NCBI GenBank assembly: GCA_934045075.1
Contig: OW203729.1
Span: forward strand, 9,895,704 to 9,959,703
Source of the DNA: Yponomeuta sedellus
Taxonomy: Eukaryota; Arthropoda; Insecta; Lepidoptera; Yponomeutidae
Direction of reading: 5' to 3'
DNA length: 64,000 bases
Both the position numbers and the translations under genes were made by a program. Position 1 is the first letter of the stretch. Each line of letters opens with the position of its first letter. Under the pieces are notes generated by a model. The model was not told the origin of the DNA and searched no databases. It worked only from the letters and a program-made list of their open reading frames with translations. Of this stretch, positions 23,010 through 34,350 are shown one piece after another.

Positions 23010-26000
23010 GCTATTATTAATATAATGTGGTTATATTTTGGGCAATCAATTAACCGAAATTATATGGAACATGGGAAGAACCAAATCCGTGGGACGGTCT
23101 AGTCACGGAACAATCACTACCTATACGTATTATTATTATCTCAGCAATAATTAGTACTCCTAAAAAGCGATTTGGTTGATCTATCAATCTACCGTAACCT
23201 ATACTCTCAGAGCATATTGACATTATATGTGCCTATACTACTCTATTACCTATACTCTCTCTCATTTTATTTATTTCTCTCTCACTCTTTCTCTCTTGTT
23301 TCATGTGTCATGCCTTCTCTCATTGATAATTTAAGATGTGAAGACACGGACCTCGAGACAAACCAGTTATGGTTCTAGGAGGTCCGAATCCACTTAATCT
23401 GTACCTATATTATGTAAACAGAAATAAATAAATTGTCAGGTGACTCTACACAAATTGAGAATTAGCCGTTTGCTAAACCGAGGTTTCAGTAATGTTATCA
23501 ACAATACACTCAAATATAACGTTTGTCTGTCCCGTTTATTGATAGATTGTTAAGCGACTATCATAAGTAACCGCTTGTTATACGGGGCTTTGTTGAAATT
23601 GTTCTCTCAATTAAGTTACTGATACAACATCCGACGTAGAAAGTCTTCGGAGAAAGGTGTAGTTCACATGACTACTTTTATAACCTATCCACTCAAGAAA
23701 TGTTTGAATGAAGTACTTCTTACAGTTAATTGCAAAAAGAGCTCCTTTTTTATCAACAGAAAAAATACAATTTCTCTTAAAGTTGATGTCGGTTCTAAAG
23801 ACACGAAAACCTGTTTCAGTGGATATATTATTATTAAATTCTTTATTGTACCTGTTAAGATTGTACAATTGGCGGGCTTAATACCAAATATTATTTAGTA
23901 TTAAGCCAATTGATCGATGAGTCTCGAGTCTCTGCTCCAGTAATGGACTAAATACAGTGGTAGGCTTTGAGCAAAAACCTCAAAACATCTGCAAGAACAC
24001 CTTTAAGTCGGCAGCTCGAGTAATCGTGGCTCGAGATCCCATAACTGCCGAACAAGTATTCCTAGTACCGTTAGGGCATGCGGTCAGTGGGCCACTTTTT
24101 CAGCCTTTAACGTATCTAACAGTTATTGGCTGCTTGCCGGCAATTTTTAGCAATTATCAAAGGAAACGCGCTGAGAATAAGCTTAGAAATCTTCAAGAGT
24201 TTATTTTTAATTACCTTTTATTGATTAAATGAAAGTTTTTGACATATTTTATTATTAGTGCGATTGTTTACTTAGATTGGGAAGTTACTTATATGAAGGG
24301 GGCAGACAAAACTTGATGGACGTGAATAATATAATAGGCTCATCATCATCGTCACTCATCGGTCAAAAGACCCAGAGATTAATTGAAGACCTCAATCGAC
24401 TTGACCTTACGTCTTGACTTAGACGATAACTCTTCTATTGATGTAGTCTAGGCTTAGTAAGGGGATATCTACGAAGCTGTTAAAAACTTCCTATATATAC
24501 TAGATATTGATGATCGTGCTAAGGCTAGGTTTCCAATATTCCCTTAATTTTTTGTACCTATCTCATACTATATACAAGTATTATAATATTTCGTTTACAT
24601 TAAGTGTGAAGCTTAAAGGGACTGCCAAAAATTAAGATCCCTAACAGAAGCTACTTTGATGTTTTCTCACACCTTACCTGCCTAACGCCTCCGTTAATTA
24701 ATACATCCAACTTATTAAGATGTCACTAATTCAAAGGCACTGGAAGGTTTAATTCTATTGAGTGGAGCATGCGTTGGTGTAAATTGCAACAGTGTTGTTA
24801 TTTTACAATTGATTAGGTAGCGTAATTCAGCCACCTGCAAGTCTATTGAGTCACTCACGCCTACAGAGCGAACAAAACACTTTGGGGACCCTGACACTGT
24901 TTTCTTATCGAGTGTTCAATAGTGCTTTTCGCTAAAGAAATTGGTTCACTGATCCTGCCTGTAAACTCGCGGAAAGTCAGTTTTCTATGGACCACTCCAA
25001 TAAAATTTTCTTGCTATTGCTGTGGGGAACGGGGTGTCTGTCAACATCGTGTGGAAAGCCATAGTTTCTGTGGCTTGGTGTTTCTTGCGTCTCAATGGGT
25101 ATCATTAACAGGAGTAAGTTTGAGAGACAGACAACGGAAGAAGTAGGTCGGTGAGTAATGAGGGTTAGCGTTTTAAATTGGATCGTGCATGCCCCGGCAT
25201 GACTTCTCTATTATGAAAGGACCGTCCCTCTTTTAGTCCGTAACTCCTGTTCATTCAAAGGAATCTTTGACGTGGAAAACGTTAGTACTAATCGCAAAAG
25301 CACTGAAAGTTTGGCTTCAAGTTATTTATTGCGAAAAATATGATTCTAAATTGAAACGCAAATCAAGACTAGTGGGTAGTTCTAATTGAAAACCCAACAA
25401 TGGAAACAAATAAATGCCAAAATGCATTATGTAACTCATAGCTGATGTGCCGCCGAATGAAGCAACGCTACAACTTATCTCGAAACAGACTAATTCGGTT
25501 ACGTTTCTCTATCTCTCTCAGGCAAATTACTCGCTCCACAGCCCCAAACTACATTTTGTAACTATTAATTGATGTGAACCATCCAGTTTTTGTAGAGCAC
25601 TTCCTCATTAAACGTGGAACTACAGGCTTATATTTTGTTAAGCAGCAGTTTTGTTTGGACCAATGGAACATGAAGCGCGGATACTTTATGTTTTACGGAT
25701 CAACTGAAAACTGGCTTAGTGGAAAACCGGCTCAAAGATAAGCTGCTTAGCAGGTTTTTTTTTATTGAAATACAGCCTTCCATTGCAGAACAATTTACTT
25801 TAGACTTTCTAAACTCATGTTCTAGTGAAAATATCGACATTTTCTACAACTCGATGACAACTTTCGAGCTCCCACATCTAAGGATCGGACTTCAAGAAGT
25901 GGCATCATTTCTAAAGTTGTAATGCAAATTAAACAAGTTTTTATATCAACATGCAGGTTCCATGATCCGTTAAAGTGATAAATTTTCTTTGACAACACCT

Positions 26001-27024
26001 GTTGTTCAGCTAAACAGCTGTATTTACGTTGCCATCCAACCAACCGCAATTTACGTTATTATGACATAATTCAACTCAACTTTGGAGAAGTTTTGAGAGT
26101 CGGTACCCAAGAGATGAAAGGGCTCCTCCTCCAATTTCTGTTTTCTGAAGTAACACAACAGATGTCACGTTAACTGAACGAACCAACAATTTTGCAAAAG
26201 CAATTTCCTAACCACTCTGAGATGCACACAAAGCCTTTACTCACAAGTTTCTTATCCTACACGCTATTATAGATCGTATTGTAACATCGCACTGTAAGTG
26301 TTTTCGCGTGCAGAAGACACCATATAGAGCTTGTGATCACCAGCTTAACTTACGTTATTTAGGCCATTGACCATGTATCATCTTCACCTATTATTGTGCA
26401 TGAATGCAGATGTTCCGTACTCTCGTAGGCGTATAGCTAAGAGTGTTCTACGTCTACGTAAAGGTGTGTTATGTTAGGAAAAGTGAAAGCGTTTTGATGG
26501 CAGCGATTTTTGCCTAGGAATAAACTACTTATTTGACGCAAACACAGTGTATTAATTTTACAACTTTCTTGGAAGTAGTGTAACGCAGTTGTAGCCAATA
26601 ATTACAGTAAGTGGTGTTCATCTCAAACTGAAGAGCAAAAGAAACCTTATGCTGTTGAAAATAAAGATTGAAATATGCATCGACGTCCTTCAACATCAAA
26701 CTCTATTAAGTCTAGCGTCTCCAATTACTCTGGGAAAAGGATCCAAGAGAACTGCAGTGAACTTCGCGGAAGTTTCAAACAAATGTGCTTCATTTTACGG
26801 TACAAAATCTTACGATCCTCACCGCGTAAGCCGCGAGATTAATAATCTGAAGCTTTTATCGTAAAAATCTTTAGTAAGTTTGTTTTTATCTTTTGTCCGA
26901 ATCACAGCGAATTTTTGATAAATGGAATATAATGGATAAATGGAGTTCTAACTGTTGGCATGTAACGCATAAGTGTTTAAATGAAGTAATAAAGGTATGA
27001 TTGGATTCATGTAGGGCAGGAGTA
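23010..27024. other. Intergenic, no recognised gene
   Basis: A CT-rich low-complexity stretch near 23250-23300; the remaining open frames (up to 91 codons) lack motifs. Nothing else recognised. Confidence 0.5.
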
Positions 27025-27180
27025 CCATGGCCGGCGAGGTCGTTGACCGTCCCCCCGCGGCCCTGCGCCCTGCGCCTGCGCTCGCCGCGTTTCTCTGCGC
27101 GCAAGCACTCCCGCGCACGCCAACATCCGCTCAGTGATCTCGCTAGATCGACGGACAAGCGGCCAGACTTGTTTTAAAGT
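27025..27180 (+). promoter_or_regulatory. GC-/CpG-rich island, possible promoter or 5' UTR exon
   Basis: A sharp GC-rich patch in AT-rich DNA. The plus strand has an ATG at 27028 with a 36-codon frame (MAGEVVDRPPAALRPAPALA...) and an initiator-like TCAGT near 27132; a possible donor AAA|GTGAAC follows near 27178. The minus-strand open frame over it is low-complexity Arg/Gly and unlikely to be protein. Whether it belongs to the b561 gene 13 kb downstream cannot be told from sequence. Confidence 0.25.
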
Positions 27181-28332
27181 GAACCCTTTTTTCTCCGACT
27201 TTCTAGAGCAAGAGCCATTTTAATTGCGATTTTATGTGCTTTAATACACTAGTTTGTTGGGTAAAGAGTAATAATTACCTTCCTATTTCCACAGTAGAGA
27301 TGAGAATAATGTGAGAGACTTGTAAGACTTATGAATGGTTAAAGAAAGCTTTATTTTGCTCGTTTATTGTTTCGTTTCCGAGATAAACTCTCTCGTCTTT
27401 GTGTGAAACTCCACGCTAAGAGCATGTTCAAGAGGGGAATTTGGCAATTTCGTGTTCCAATTTCTTGCAAATTTATACTACCTACCTACAATGATAAACG
27501 ATTCAATTCAATGGATAATTATTCTCTTGCAGCGGATTGCTTCGTTTTTCGAAACGATAACGATTTTCTCAATCGCTTCCATTTCATGGTTCAATGAGGT
27601 AGCGATCGAATTCTAATAGAGTTACCTCATTTTCAACTAGGAAATTGCAAGGACCATAGATATTCTTTTTCATGTGAAGTGTTTAAAAAAGATACCATGG
27701 AATTGGTGGGTTAGGGGAACAAACCTATCGAAATAGAACGTGAGAAAAAGTAAATAGTGAGAGACATTAAACTTAAGTGAAAAACCGGAGCATACCGGAG
27801 TAAAGCGGTTAAGATGTCTACCTACTGAATTTTGCAGCTAGGGTATTCAAACAAAGCGGTACACATATTAAGCGTGCTATTGCCCATATGTTACCAAGAA
27901 TGTGCTTTGATAAGAGCAACCCAACGTTTACCCTATGACTCAGCTAACGTACTCGTAACTCGCTTGGATATACATAGGTAATCTTATCGTAACCTGCATG
28001 CAACTTGGCAAAGTATGCATATGCACCTATACAGGTTTATTGCTAATAAGCGCGATTCCACCCCAATCAAGGTATAACTTTTAAAACAACTTTAGTTCGA
28101 CGAACCTTTAATTATTTATTGGGATTTAGGAAAACCATCGACAAATATAAAAAAATACAATAAGTGTGTGTAGTACGGTAACACATGTACGCAAGATGTA
28201 GTGTAGCTCAGTGAGAAAAAGAGTACTATGGGAAAATAAATAATCTAATACACGGAATAATAAAGGCACGGACCCTGAGTCTGTGGAAACAGATGTCATA
28301 TTTAAAAAAAACACATAAAAAAATACAAGGTA

Positions 28333-28545
28333 CAGTGCGTTCACATTAACTTGACGCGTGAGAGAATTGGTAACAAGGACATAACATGTGAATTAGCTTT
28401 TGGACCTAATCGGAAGATGGTAAAACAAGCCCTCAATCCTTTTATTTTCCCCAAGTAATGGGAATGATTTCTTATTTAACATGGTAACAGTAAACATCTC
28501 AGTGCTACCAATTCTCTCACGCGTCAAGTTAATGTGAACGCACTA
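28333..28545. mobile_element. Tc1/mariner-like MITE with long inverted repeats
   Basis: Inverted repeats of about 39 bp, starting AGTGCGTTCACATTAACTTG and continuing ACGCGTGAGAGAATTGGTA, bound a 213-bp non-coding element. They match exactly over that length. The outer flanks are TA on both sides (28331-28332, 28546-28547), and the CAGTG-type ends fit Tc1-like elements. Confidence 0.7.
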
Positions 28546-28817
28546 TACCTACATTGTACAACATAGTAGCAGAATGTTTAGATATTACCAAGATTATGCA
28601 TTCACCATATCAAAAACAAATACTCCATTAACTTAAGTAAAACAGTGAAGTAGAACAATCTCAATAAGTATAATATTTTTTTACCAAAAAAATAATATAC
28701 TTTCTCTCCCATTTTATTCCTTCATCCTATTTATTACCTATTTGCGGGAAATGTTGGGAAGTTGGAAAAATGTACTTTAGTGATTCTAATATTTTTTATC
28801 TTATCTTATATTTTTTA

Positions 28818-28890
28818 ACCGTGAAGTAAAACATTGTGAGGAAACCTCAGTGTCTGAGGTATTCGCATACCTCAGCAGTATTCATATAGC
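28818..28890 (+). mobile_element. Retroposon family C fragment
   Basis: AAACATTGTGAGGAAACCTC and TCTGAGGTATTCGCATACC match the family C core; the flanks have decayed. Confidence 0.5.
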
Positions 28891-29047
28891 AGCGCTGGGA
28901 AATAATAGTAGTAATAACAATAAATAGCATAAAAACTATCCAAAAGTCGTAGAGCAAAAGTAGTAAATTATAAACTCATGCAGTCATGTTTTAGTATTTG
29001 CGAATTTTAGAAATAACTCTAAAGTATTCAGGGTAGAGAGGCGCCAC

Positions 29048-29465
29048 TCGCTGTGAAGGTAAACATCGTGAGGGAACCTAAGGGCGAGATAAATAGTCGC
29101 TTCTAAGAACGAGTCTTAGCGAAAGCACTTGCTTAAGAATCGATTTGTCTATCATAGACAGTACTTTAGCACTCATTTAGTCGCGAAACCCGGACTAATT
29201 CTTAGCATTGGCCTAAGAACATGCTTAGCTAAGCAAACGTCTACTTTGATACTTAGCTAAGTTAGCCTGAAGTAATGCTTAGGGAAGCTTGAGCACGGAC
29301 TTGGGCTAAGCAACGACTATTTATCTCGCCCTAAGTGTTTGAGGTGTTCACTTACCCCAGCGCTTAAAATTGCAAATCCGCGGTGGGTACGCGCGGTAAT
29401 TAGGCCCATACCCTCCCTCTAAAAAAAAGTCTGTACCCTGCAATGGGAAGTATATAGGCTATATA
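29048..29465 (+). mobile_element. Retroposon family C interrupted by a MITE
   Basis: The left part (GTAAACATCGTGAGGGAACC) and right part (TTTGAGGTGTTCACTTACC, GCAAATCCGCGGTGGG, ending CCTGCAATGGGAAGTATATA) are continuous once the 250-bp insert at 29082-29331 and one TAA are removed. Confidence 0.7.
29082..29331. mobile_element. PIF/Harbinger-like MITE nested in retroposon
   Basis: Perfect 18-bp terminal inverted repeats GGGCGAGATAAATAGTCG / CGACTATTTATCTCGCCC bound a 250-bp non-coding element flanked by TAA (29079-29081, 29332-29334). A 3-bp TAA duplication with GGG/CCC ends is typical of PIF/Harbinger (family knowledge). The interior is rich in CTTAGC/GCTAAG short inverted motifs. Confidence 0.75.
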
Positions 29466-29542
29466 AAAAATACATGTTTACTTCTAAACAAGCAGGGCAC
29501 ATGACTTTAAAAGCAGGCAGAGTGGAAAACAAGTACAGATTG

Positions 29543-29773
29543 TAATATAATATAATATATATATTATTATATACGTAATACAGAGAATAGTGTAAAGAGG
29601 TTCGAAATTTCACTGATGCCGTGAGTCGCCCATTGGCTCAATTGGTAGAGCGCTGGCACGGATAGCCAGAGGTTGCGGGTTCGAATCCCGGCATGGGTGA
29701 AATTTTTAGCCTCTAAATAGGTTTTTAAATTTGTTCCTTAGCACGGGTTAGTGCATTAAAATAAAAATAGTAT
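29543..29773 (+). mobile_element. tRNA-like retroposon, 231-bp copy with target duplication
   Basis: An AT-rich start, then GTAATACAGAGAATAGTGTA, a tRNA-like body (about 29627-29699), and the long tail with GCACGGGTTAGTGCATTAAA. Exact 12-bp direct repeats AAGTACAGATTG at 29531-29542 and 29774-29785 delimit it. Confidence 0.85.
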
Positions 29774-29813
29774 AAGTACAGATTGCTTTCCTTATCCACA
29801 GTTGTTATTAACA

Positions 29814-29999
29814 ACTAGCTGACGCAGCGAACTTCTAACCGCCTAACAGTAGATTCTTTAATTTTTTAAATTTTTCTCTCCGTAAAAACCATCCTCGTAC
29901 TTCAAGGAATATTCTAAAAAAAATTAGCGAAATCGATTCAGCTGCTCTTGAGATTTGCGCTTACCAACACATTCAGCGATTCGTAAAAAAAAAAAAATC
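29814..29999 (-). mobile_element. Non-autonomous Helitron-like element, minus strand
   Basis: ACTAG at 29814 (inverse of CTAGT), then GCTGACGCAGCGAACTTC and CCGTAAAAACCATCCTCGTA, the reverse of the copy at 11269. It ends in an A-tract near 29983-29998. Confidence 0.6.
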
Positions 30000-30900
30000 T
30001 GTGTTGTTAGATTGTTAAAATTAAATATTTACTTAGGCTAGTAATTGTGTGGAATTTATAGTTTATTTATTACAGTCTAAACATTTTATTGTTCAACGAA
30101 GTAGTTAATACTGTAAGGTTGTGCAATTTAATAAATAATAAAATAAAATAAAAATGTATATTATAGATGAGTAACAACCATATGTCATCATGATTTAGAT
30201 AAAGTATGCGCCTGGGATCTTTAGAGTATATCTAGAACATTATGTTTCGTATTATATGTCTAGCTGGTTGAGTACAGCTGCTTGTGTCAAGAATCGAGAG
30301 GTATGGGATGATTCAAACCTCTCCGTACTCGAGGTAAACAGCTTCTCTCGCTCCTCAAACGTAGAAAAAGTGTAAGTAGTTACACCGCTACTTTGCTTAA
30401 AACTTCTTGAATGTAGACTAACTGACCCTTCCTGTGTATAGGTTCCCCCAAGTGACCCTAATTACTCTGCCGCCCCTATCATGCTTCAACAGTTACGTCA
30501 ACACAGCGTTACAAGAGCATTTCGAGCGATTAATTTTGCCTTCTTGCTTGAAACAAGGGTCAGTTAAACTAATTAACTACCCAATCAAGCATCACACCGC
30601 AGTTCTCAAGCTACTCTTACAAAGCCGACGGTTTGTAAAATACTTTAGATACGGTAAAATATAATGCGTTATGCCGGTATACACCAAATGAACGAATCGA
30701 ACCGAACAAAAGAAAACGGAAGTATCAGTCTAGACGACACACATAAATCTATCTTAACAGCACCGTATGAAAACCGTGCCGATCTTTAACTTCGTACCAT
30801 GACAAAAAGTCGAAAGAAATGTCTCCTCTTCTCTAGGTATTTGTACAGCTTGTTGCTTCGCAATGAGGCCTTTTGTAAATTTTAGAGGACATTAGGCTAC

Positions 30901-31268
30901 GGCGCGCTCGTGGCCTAGGCGAACCGAGTGATTGGAATCAATCACTTGAGTTAAGCAACAACAGGCGCGGTCAGGTGCAGGATGGGTGACCGTCCCGTGA
31001 CTACCGCTAGTGGCATTTTTCCGATCGCTTCCGTGCTTCGCAAGGCACGTTAAGCCGTTTTGGTGCCGGCTGTCATGTAGTGGCAGTCGTAAGCCATGTC
31101 TGAGGCCTTGTGGGCGGCTTGATAAATTCTGACAGTAAGGCCCGCCACTGTCTTACAAATCCTCCACCAACCCGGACTTGGCCCCCGTGGTGGAGTATGG
31201 CCTAACCTTCCTACGATGCAGGAAGAGACCCGTGCCCCAGCAGTGGGGACATACAAGGGTTGATAACG
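30901..31268 (+). mobile_element. 5S-rRNA-derived SINE, full length with target duplication
   Basis: The head region matches the internal promoter of eukaryotic 5S rRNA genes in order and spacing: GAGTTAAGCA (30948-30957, box A), GGCGCGGTCAG (30964-30974, intermediate element) and GGATGGGTGACCG (30980-30992, box C). The body continues with GGCACGTTAAGCCG and CCAACCCGGACTTGG and ends ACAAGGGTTGATAACG. Exact 10-bp repeats ATTAGGCTAC at 30891-30900 and 31269-31278 bound a 368-bp insert. The minus-strand open frame inside is not a gene. Confidence 0.85.
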
Positions 31269-31734
31269 ATTAGGCTACAAGAACAACCAAGCGTAGCCTG
31301 AAAAAAAATCACAGCTTTCATGCCTCACACGACGATCGAACACGTTAGAAATGAATCTACGGAATTTGAAACAAATTTGTAGCTGAGCGACGAAATTGTC
31401 GAAATAGGGAAAAGGTTACAAAATGAAACTACAATGTTGAATGATAATTAATTAATTCTCAGATTCAGGTTACTCTCATAACCTCGATAAGTCACAACAA
31501 ATACCGATAACGAACTCTGCGAAATATGAAGTCGAAAATGTCTTAAGAAAAATTACCTACGTTCTGACTTTGCTACAGGGCAACCCTTAAAACGATCGTC
31601 TTTGTTGTAGACCGAAATTGTAGGCTGACTCGTATCCAAAATATCGAGCAGCAAAATAAAAATATTTTTTTAAGTGTTTCGCCCATAACATTTTTCGTTT
31701 TGGACTTTCTCGGATAAAACATGCACCTGATAGC

Positions 31735-31860
31735 TCGCTTCCATTTCAGCCTATTGCAGTCCACTGCTGGACATAAGCCTCCCCCAGGGTGCGCCACAAG
31801 ACCCGATCTCCCGTTTTCGCCATCCAGTCACCACCAGCCACCTTTTTCAGGTCGTTCGGT
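31735..31860 (-). pseudogene. C-terminal remnant of a non-LTR retrotransposon reverse transcriptase
   Basis: On the minus strand the frame ending at 31746 contains GGDWMAKTGDRVLWRTLGEA followed by YVQQWTAIG*. The pattern DRxxWRxLGEAYVQQW close to a stop resembles the end of ORF2 of insect RTE-like LINEs (family knowledge). The remaining ORF is absent or decayed. The same stretch on the plus strand contains CAGTCCACTGCTGGACATAA, a common lepidopteran LINE tail motif. Confidence 0.5.
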
Positions 31861-32545
31861 CCATCTGACAGCTCGCTTAAATACGCGTATTTTACGCGTA
31901 GAAATCGGAGCCTACACTGAAGCCAACGAATTGACATTTCCAACGTCAAAACGGCACTTATATCGGGCACGCAAATTAGGTGTGCTAGCGTTATCTGGCA
32001 ACTCATATTTGTGCTGTATACGTTGCGGTAAAAGCAGTTGAACTTCATTGACAATGTAGTGTTAGTAGTGGTATACTTTTCAGCCATAATGGTCTATAAA
32101 ATAATTGGTTCGGTACAGTCGACAAAAGGTCATTTCTGTTAACTTAACTGCGTAGTGATAACGTGTAACAAGGATAGATAGATAGAATATTCTTTATTGC
32201 GTATCACCAGGAATCACATAAGGTCTTAGGGCCAATTTCGAAATTCAGAATTTCGCTAAGTACTTAGTGAAATTTTCAATTGAGAAACAGATCCTTAAAC
32301 AATAACATAGTACAGGTACAGTACCATGGGCAGCCTTATTACTAAAAGTACATAATTTCTTCCAGAGAATCATTGGACTAGGATGATATGCTGCCAACTT
32401 TATTATAATCAAGTCGTCTTAAAAATTGCTACTTGTATCTCAATTTTATTTTTCTAGTAACAATAAATTCGAGGATCGAACCTGGGGTCAACGTATAAGA
32501 ATCATAAAAACATAGCGCTAAGCTATCATTATTATATTTTTAAAG

Positions 32546-32703
32546 TAGCTGTGCCCGCGGTGTTACCCGCCGTAAAACGTATGTGTTAATCCAGGGTGTC
32601 AGCTAACTTCGTACTAAATTTTATTAAAATCGCTCCAGCCGTTTATGCGTGAAGAAATAATAAACATTCACCCTCACAAACTTTCGCCTTTATAATATTA
32701 GTG
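32546..32703 (-). mobile_element. Non-autonomous Helitron-like element, family 2, minus strand
   Basis: Reverse order of the copy at 1211: AGCTGTGCCCGCGGTGTTAC, GTGTTAATCCAGGGTGTCAG, CTTTCGCCTTTATAATATTA. Confidence 0.6.
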
Positions 32704-32812
32704 CGATTTTTTACAATATATTTTTAGGTAATTTTTTTATTAGCCTTATTTATATTACAATCATTATTTTAATAGTGATTTCCATTGTTTTCTTGAAGTG
32801 CATTAAAATGAA

Positions 32813-33094
32813 GTGAACGAAAACAGAGCCTTTGCAATTCAGCCGTGTCAAATCGCTCGCGCAATGTCTTCGTTCGTATTCCTTCGTTTGGTCTGTGTGC
32901 GCAGCATTACATGCGCATTTTGTTTGACCTGCGCCTGCGGCTGCTACCGCGTTCCAGTCGCTGCGACCGGCCGACCTATCACGAGAAACATAATAGACAC
33001 TGTCTTGAAACCACGAATAATTAGTCGTAATTGCGCGGGATTTCTGAAAATGGATGAAACACCTCTAAAGGCTGGATACAGCGGCGAACAAACA
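32813..33094 (+). promoter_or_regulatory. CpG-rich candidate 5' exon/promoter of the b561 gene
   Basis: A GC- and CpG-rich island in AT-rich surroundings holds an open frame of 95 codons whose last part begins at an ATG at 33050 (MDETPLKAGYSGEQT), followed directly by ACAG|GTTAAT, an acceptable donor. It lies on the same strand as the b561 gene and 7.7 kb upstream of its first recognised exon. Against it: this donor is phase 1, while the exon at 40806 needs phase 2 or phase 0, so an unseen intermediate exon would be required. No recognised domain. It could also be a promoter island of unrelated function. Confidence 0.25.
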
Positions 33095-33244
33095 GGTTAA
33101 TATAGTGGTAGAGTTAGATAGAACTTACGTGGAGGACGAAAGAGGAGTGTCGAAAGAAATTAATCGATCTAACGTAAACAGAAGTTACAATAAGAGAATC
33201 CCAGGCGGAACGGTTAGATAATAAGTGCCCTCACGAATGTGAAG

Positions 33245-33425
33245 GACTAACCTCGTTGGTCCAGCTTTATCACGTCTGATTACCATGCTGGAGGTCGTGG
33301 GTTCGATCCCCACTGGGGGTTGCCGTACATTTGTAAATGGCCCCAGTCTGTGTGTATCTTTGTGATGTCTTTCCCTGGCTACTGGTTAGTTTGCGGCTAT
33401 ATGTTTTGTATTGCGTGGATACTAT
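33245..33425 (+). mobile_element. tRNA-derived SINE, family A
   Basis: A-box-like CTCGTTGGTCCAG and B-box-like GTGGGTTCGATCCCC are followed by a shared body (CCCAGTCTGTGTGTATC, then TTTGTGATGTC). Related copies occur at 39488 (plus) and 17340 (minus). Confidence 0.65.
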
Positions 33426-33449
33426 AATTTTTTTAAATGAATCAATTAA

Positions 33450-33890
33450 GAGGTCCAGGTGTGAGATTTAGGGTCGGACTGAGCATAAGAGGTCCAGGGG
33501 GCATTTTGGTTTTAGGAACCCGCCGAGCACTCTATCAGGTCAATCAACACAGTAATTCATAGTTGACTTTTTTGTGGGTCTGAGACCAGCCCTCCTATGA
33601 CGTAGCAATCCACTCGATCGAGTGAAGCATTTAGACGACTCCTGAGTGTCAAAAAATGTATGCATTTGACAGCCGGAGTAGCTTAAAATAAGTAAAAATC
33701 AACGTCACGCAACTCAGTGGAAGCTTACGTAATTATGCCCCAGGTTGAGAAGTAAATTATTAACATCCTATTAAAATTTTGTTCAATATTCCGATACAGC
33801 AAAAACATCGCTTTGGGAACCCGCACAATCCGGGGCCGAAATGCCACCCTAACTCTATGGGCAGTCAGACATTGGTCAAGTCTATGTCAA
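33450..33890 (+). repeat. Dispersed repeat shared with 21800-22090
   Basis: TCTATCAGGTCAATCAACAC, GAAGTAAATTATTAACATCC, AAAACATCGCTTTGGGAACC mirror the order at 21800. The copy is longer because of an internal insert near 33600-33720. Confidence 0.45.
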
Positions 33891-34350
33891 GTACCTAAGC
33901 CTTGAATACAGGTTTGATTTCATGTTTGCTTGCAGATAAGAGTAAACTAGGCTATACATACGATTAAATGTACCTTGAGTTGAACAGTGTATCACGTCAA
34001 GGATGCGAAGTTTTCGAATAAAAAAAAACTTCGATAAGTGTGTATTATTCGGAAAATGCAAAATGTGTTTCTGCAAAAGCAAATTAGTCTTCATAGATTG
34101 GTTGTTGCGCTCCGTGAAAAACACGTTACATTGTTACGCGGTCAACGATATTGGCATTCACATTCATACACTCGCTGGTAGTTTTTGGTCATTTGCATCA
34201 CAAAGGTTCAGTCGGAGCCCAACGGCGAAGCCCAATGTGGTCATGGACCGTAACAAGTATTTTTGTTGTTATTTTCACTTTTTACTGACCACCGGTCATC
34301 GGCCACTCTCATGAGTTACATACGAAATATGTATCTGCATTTTTTCCAAC

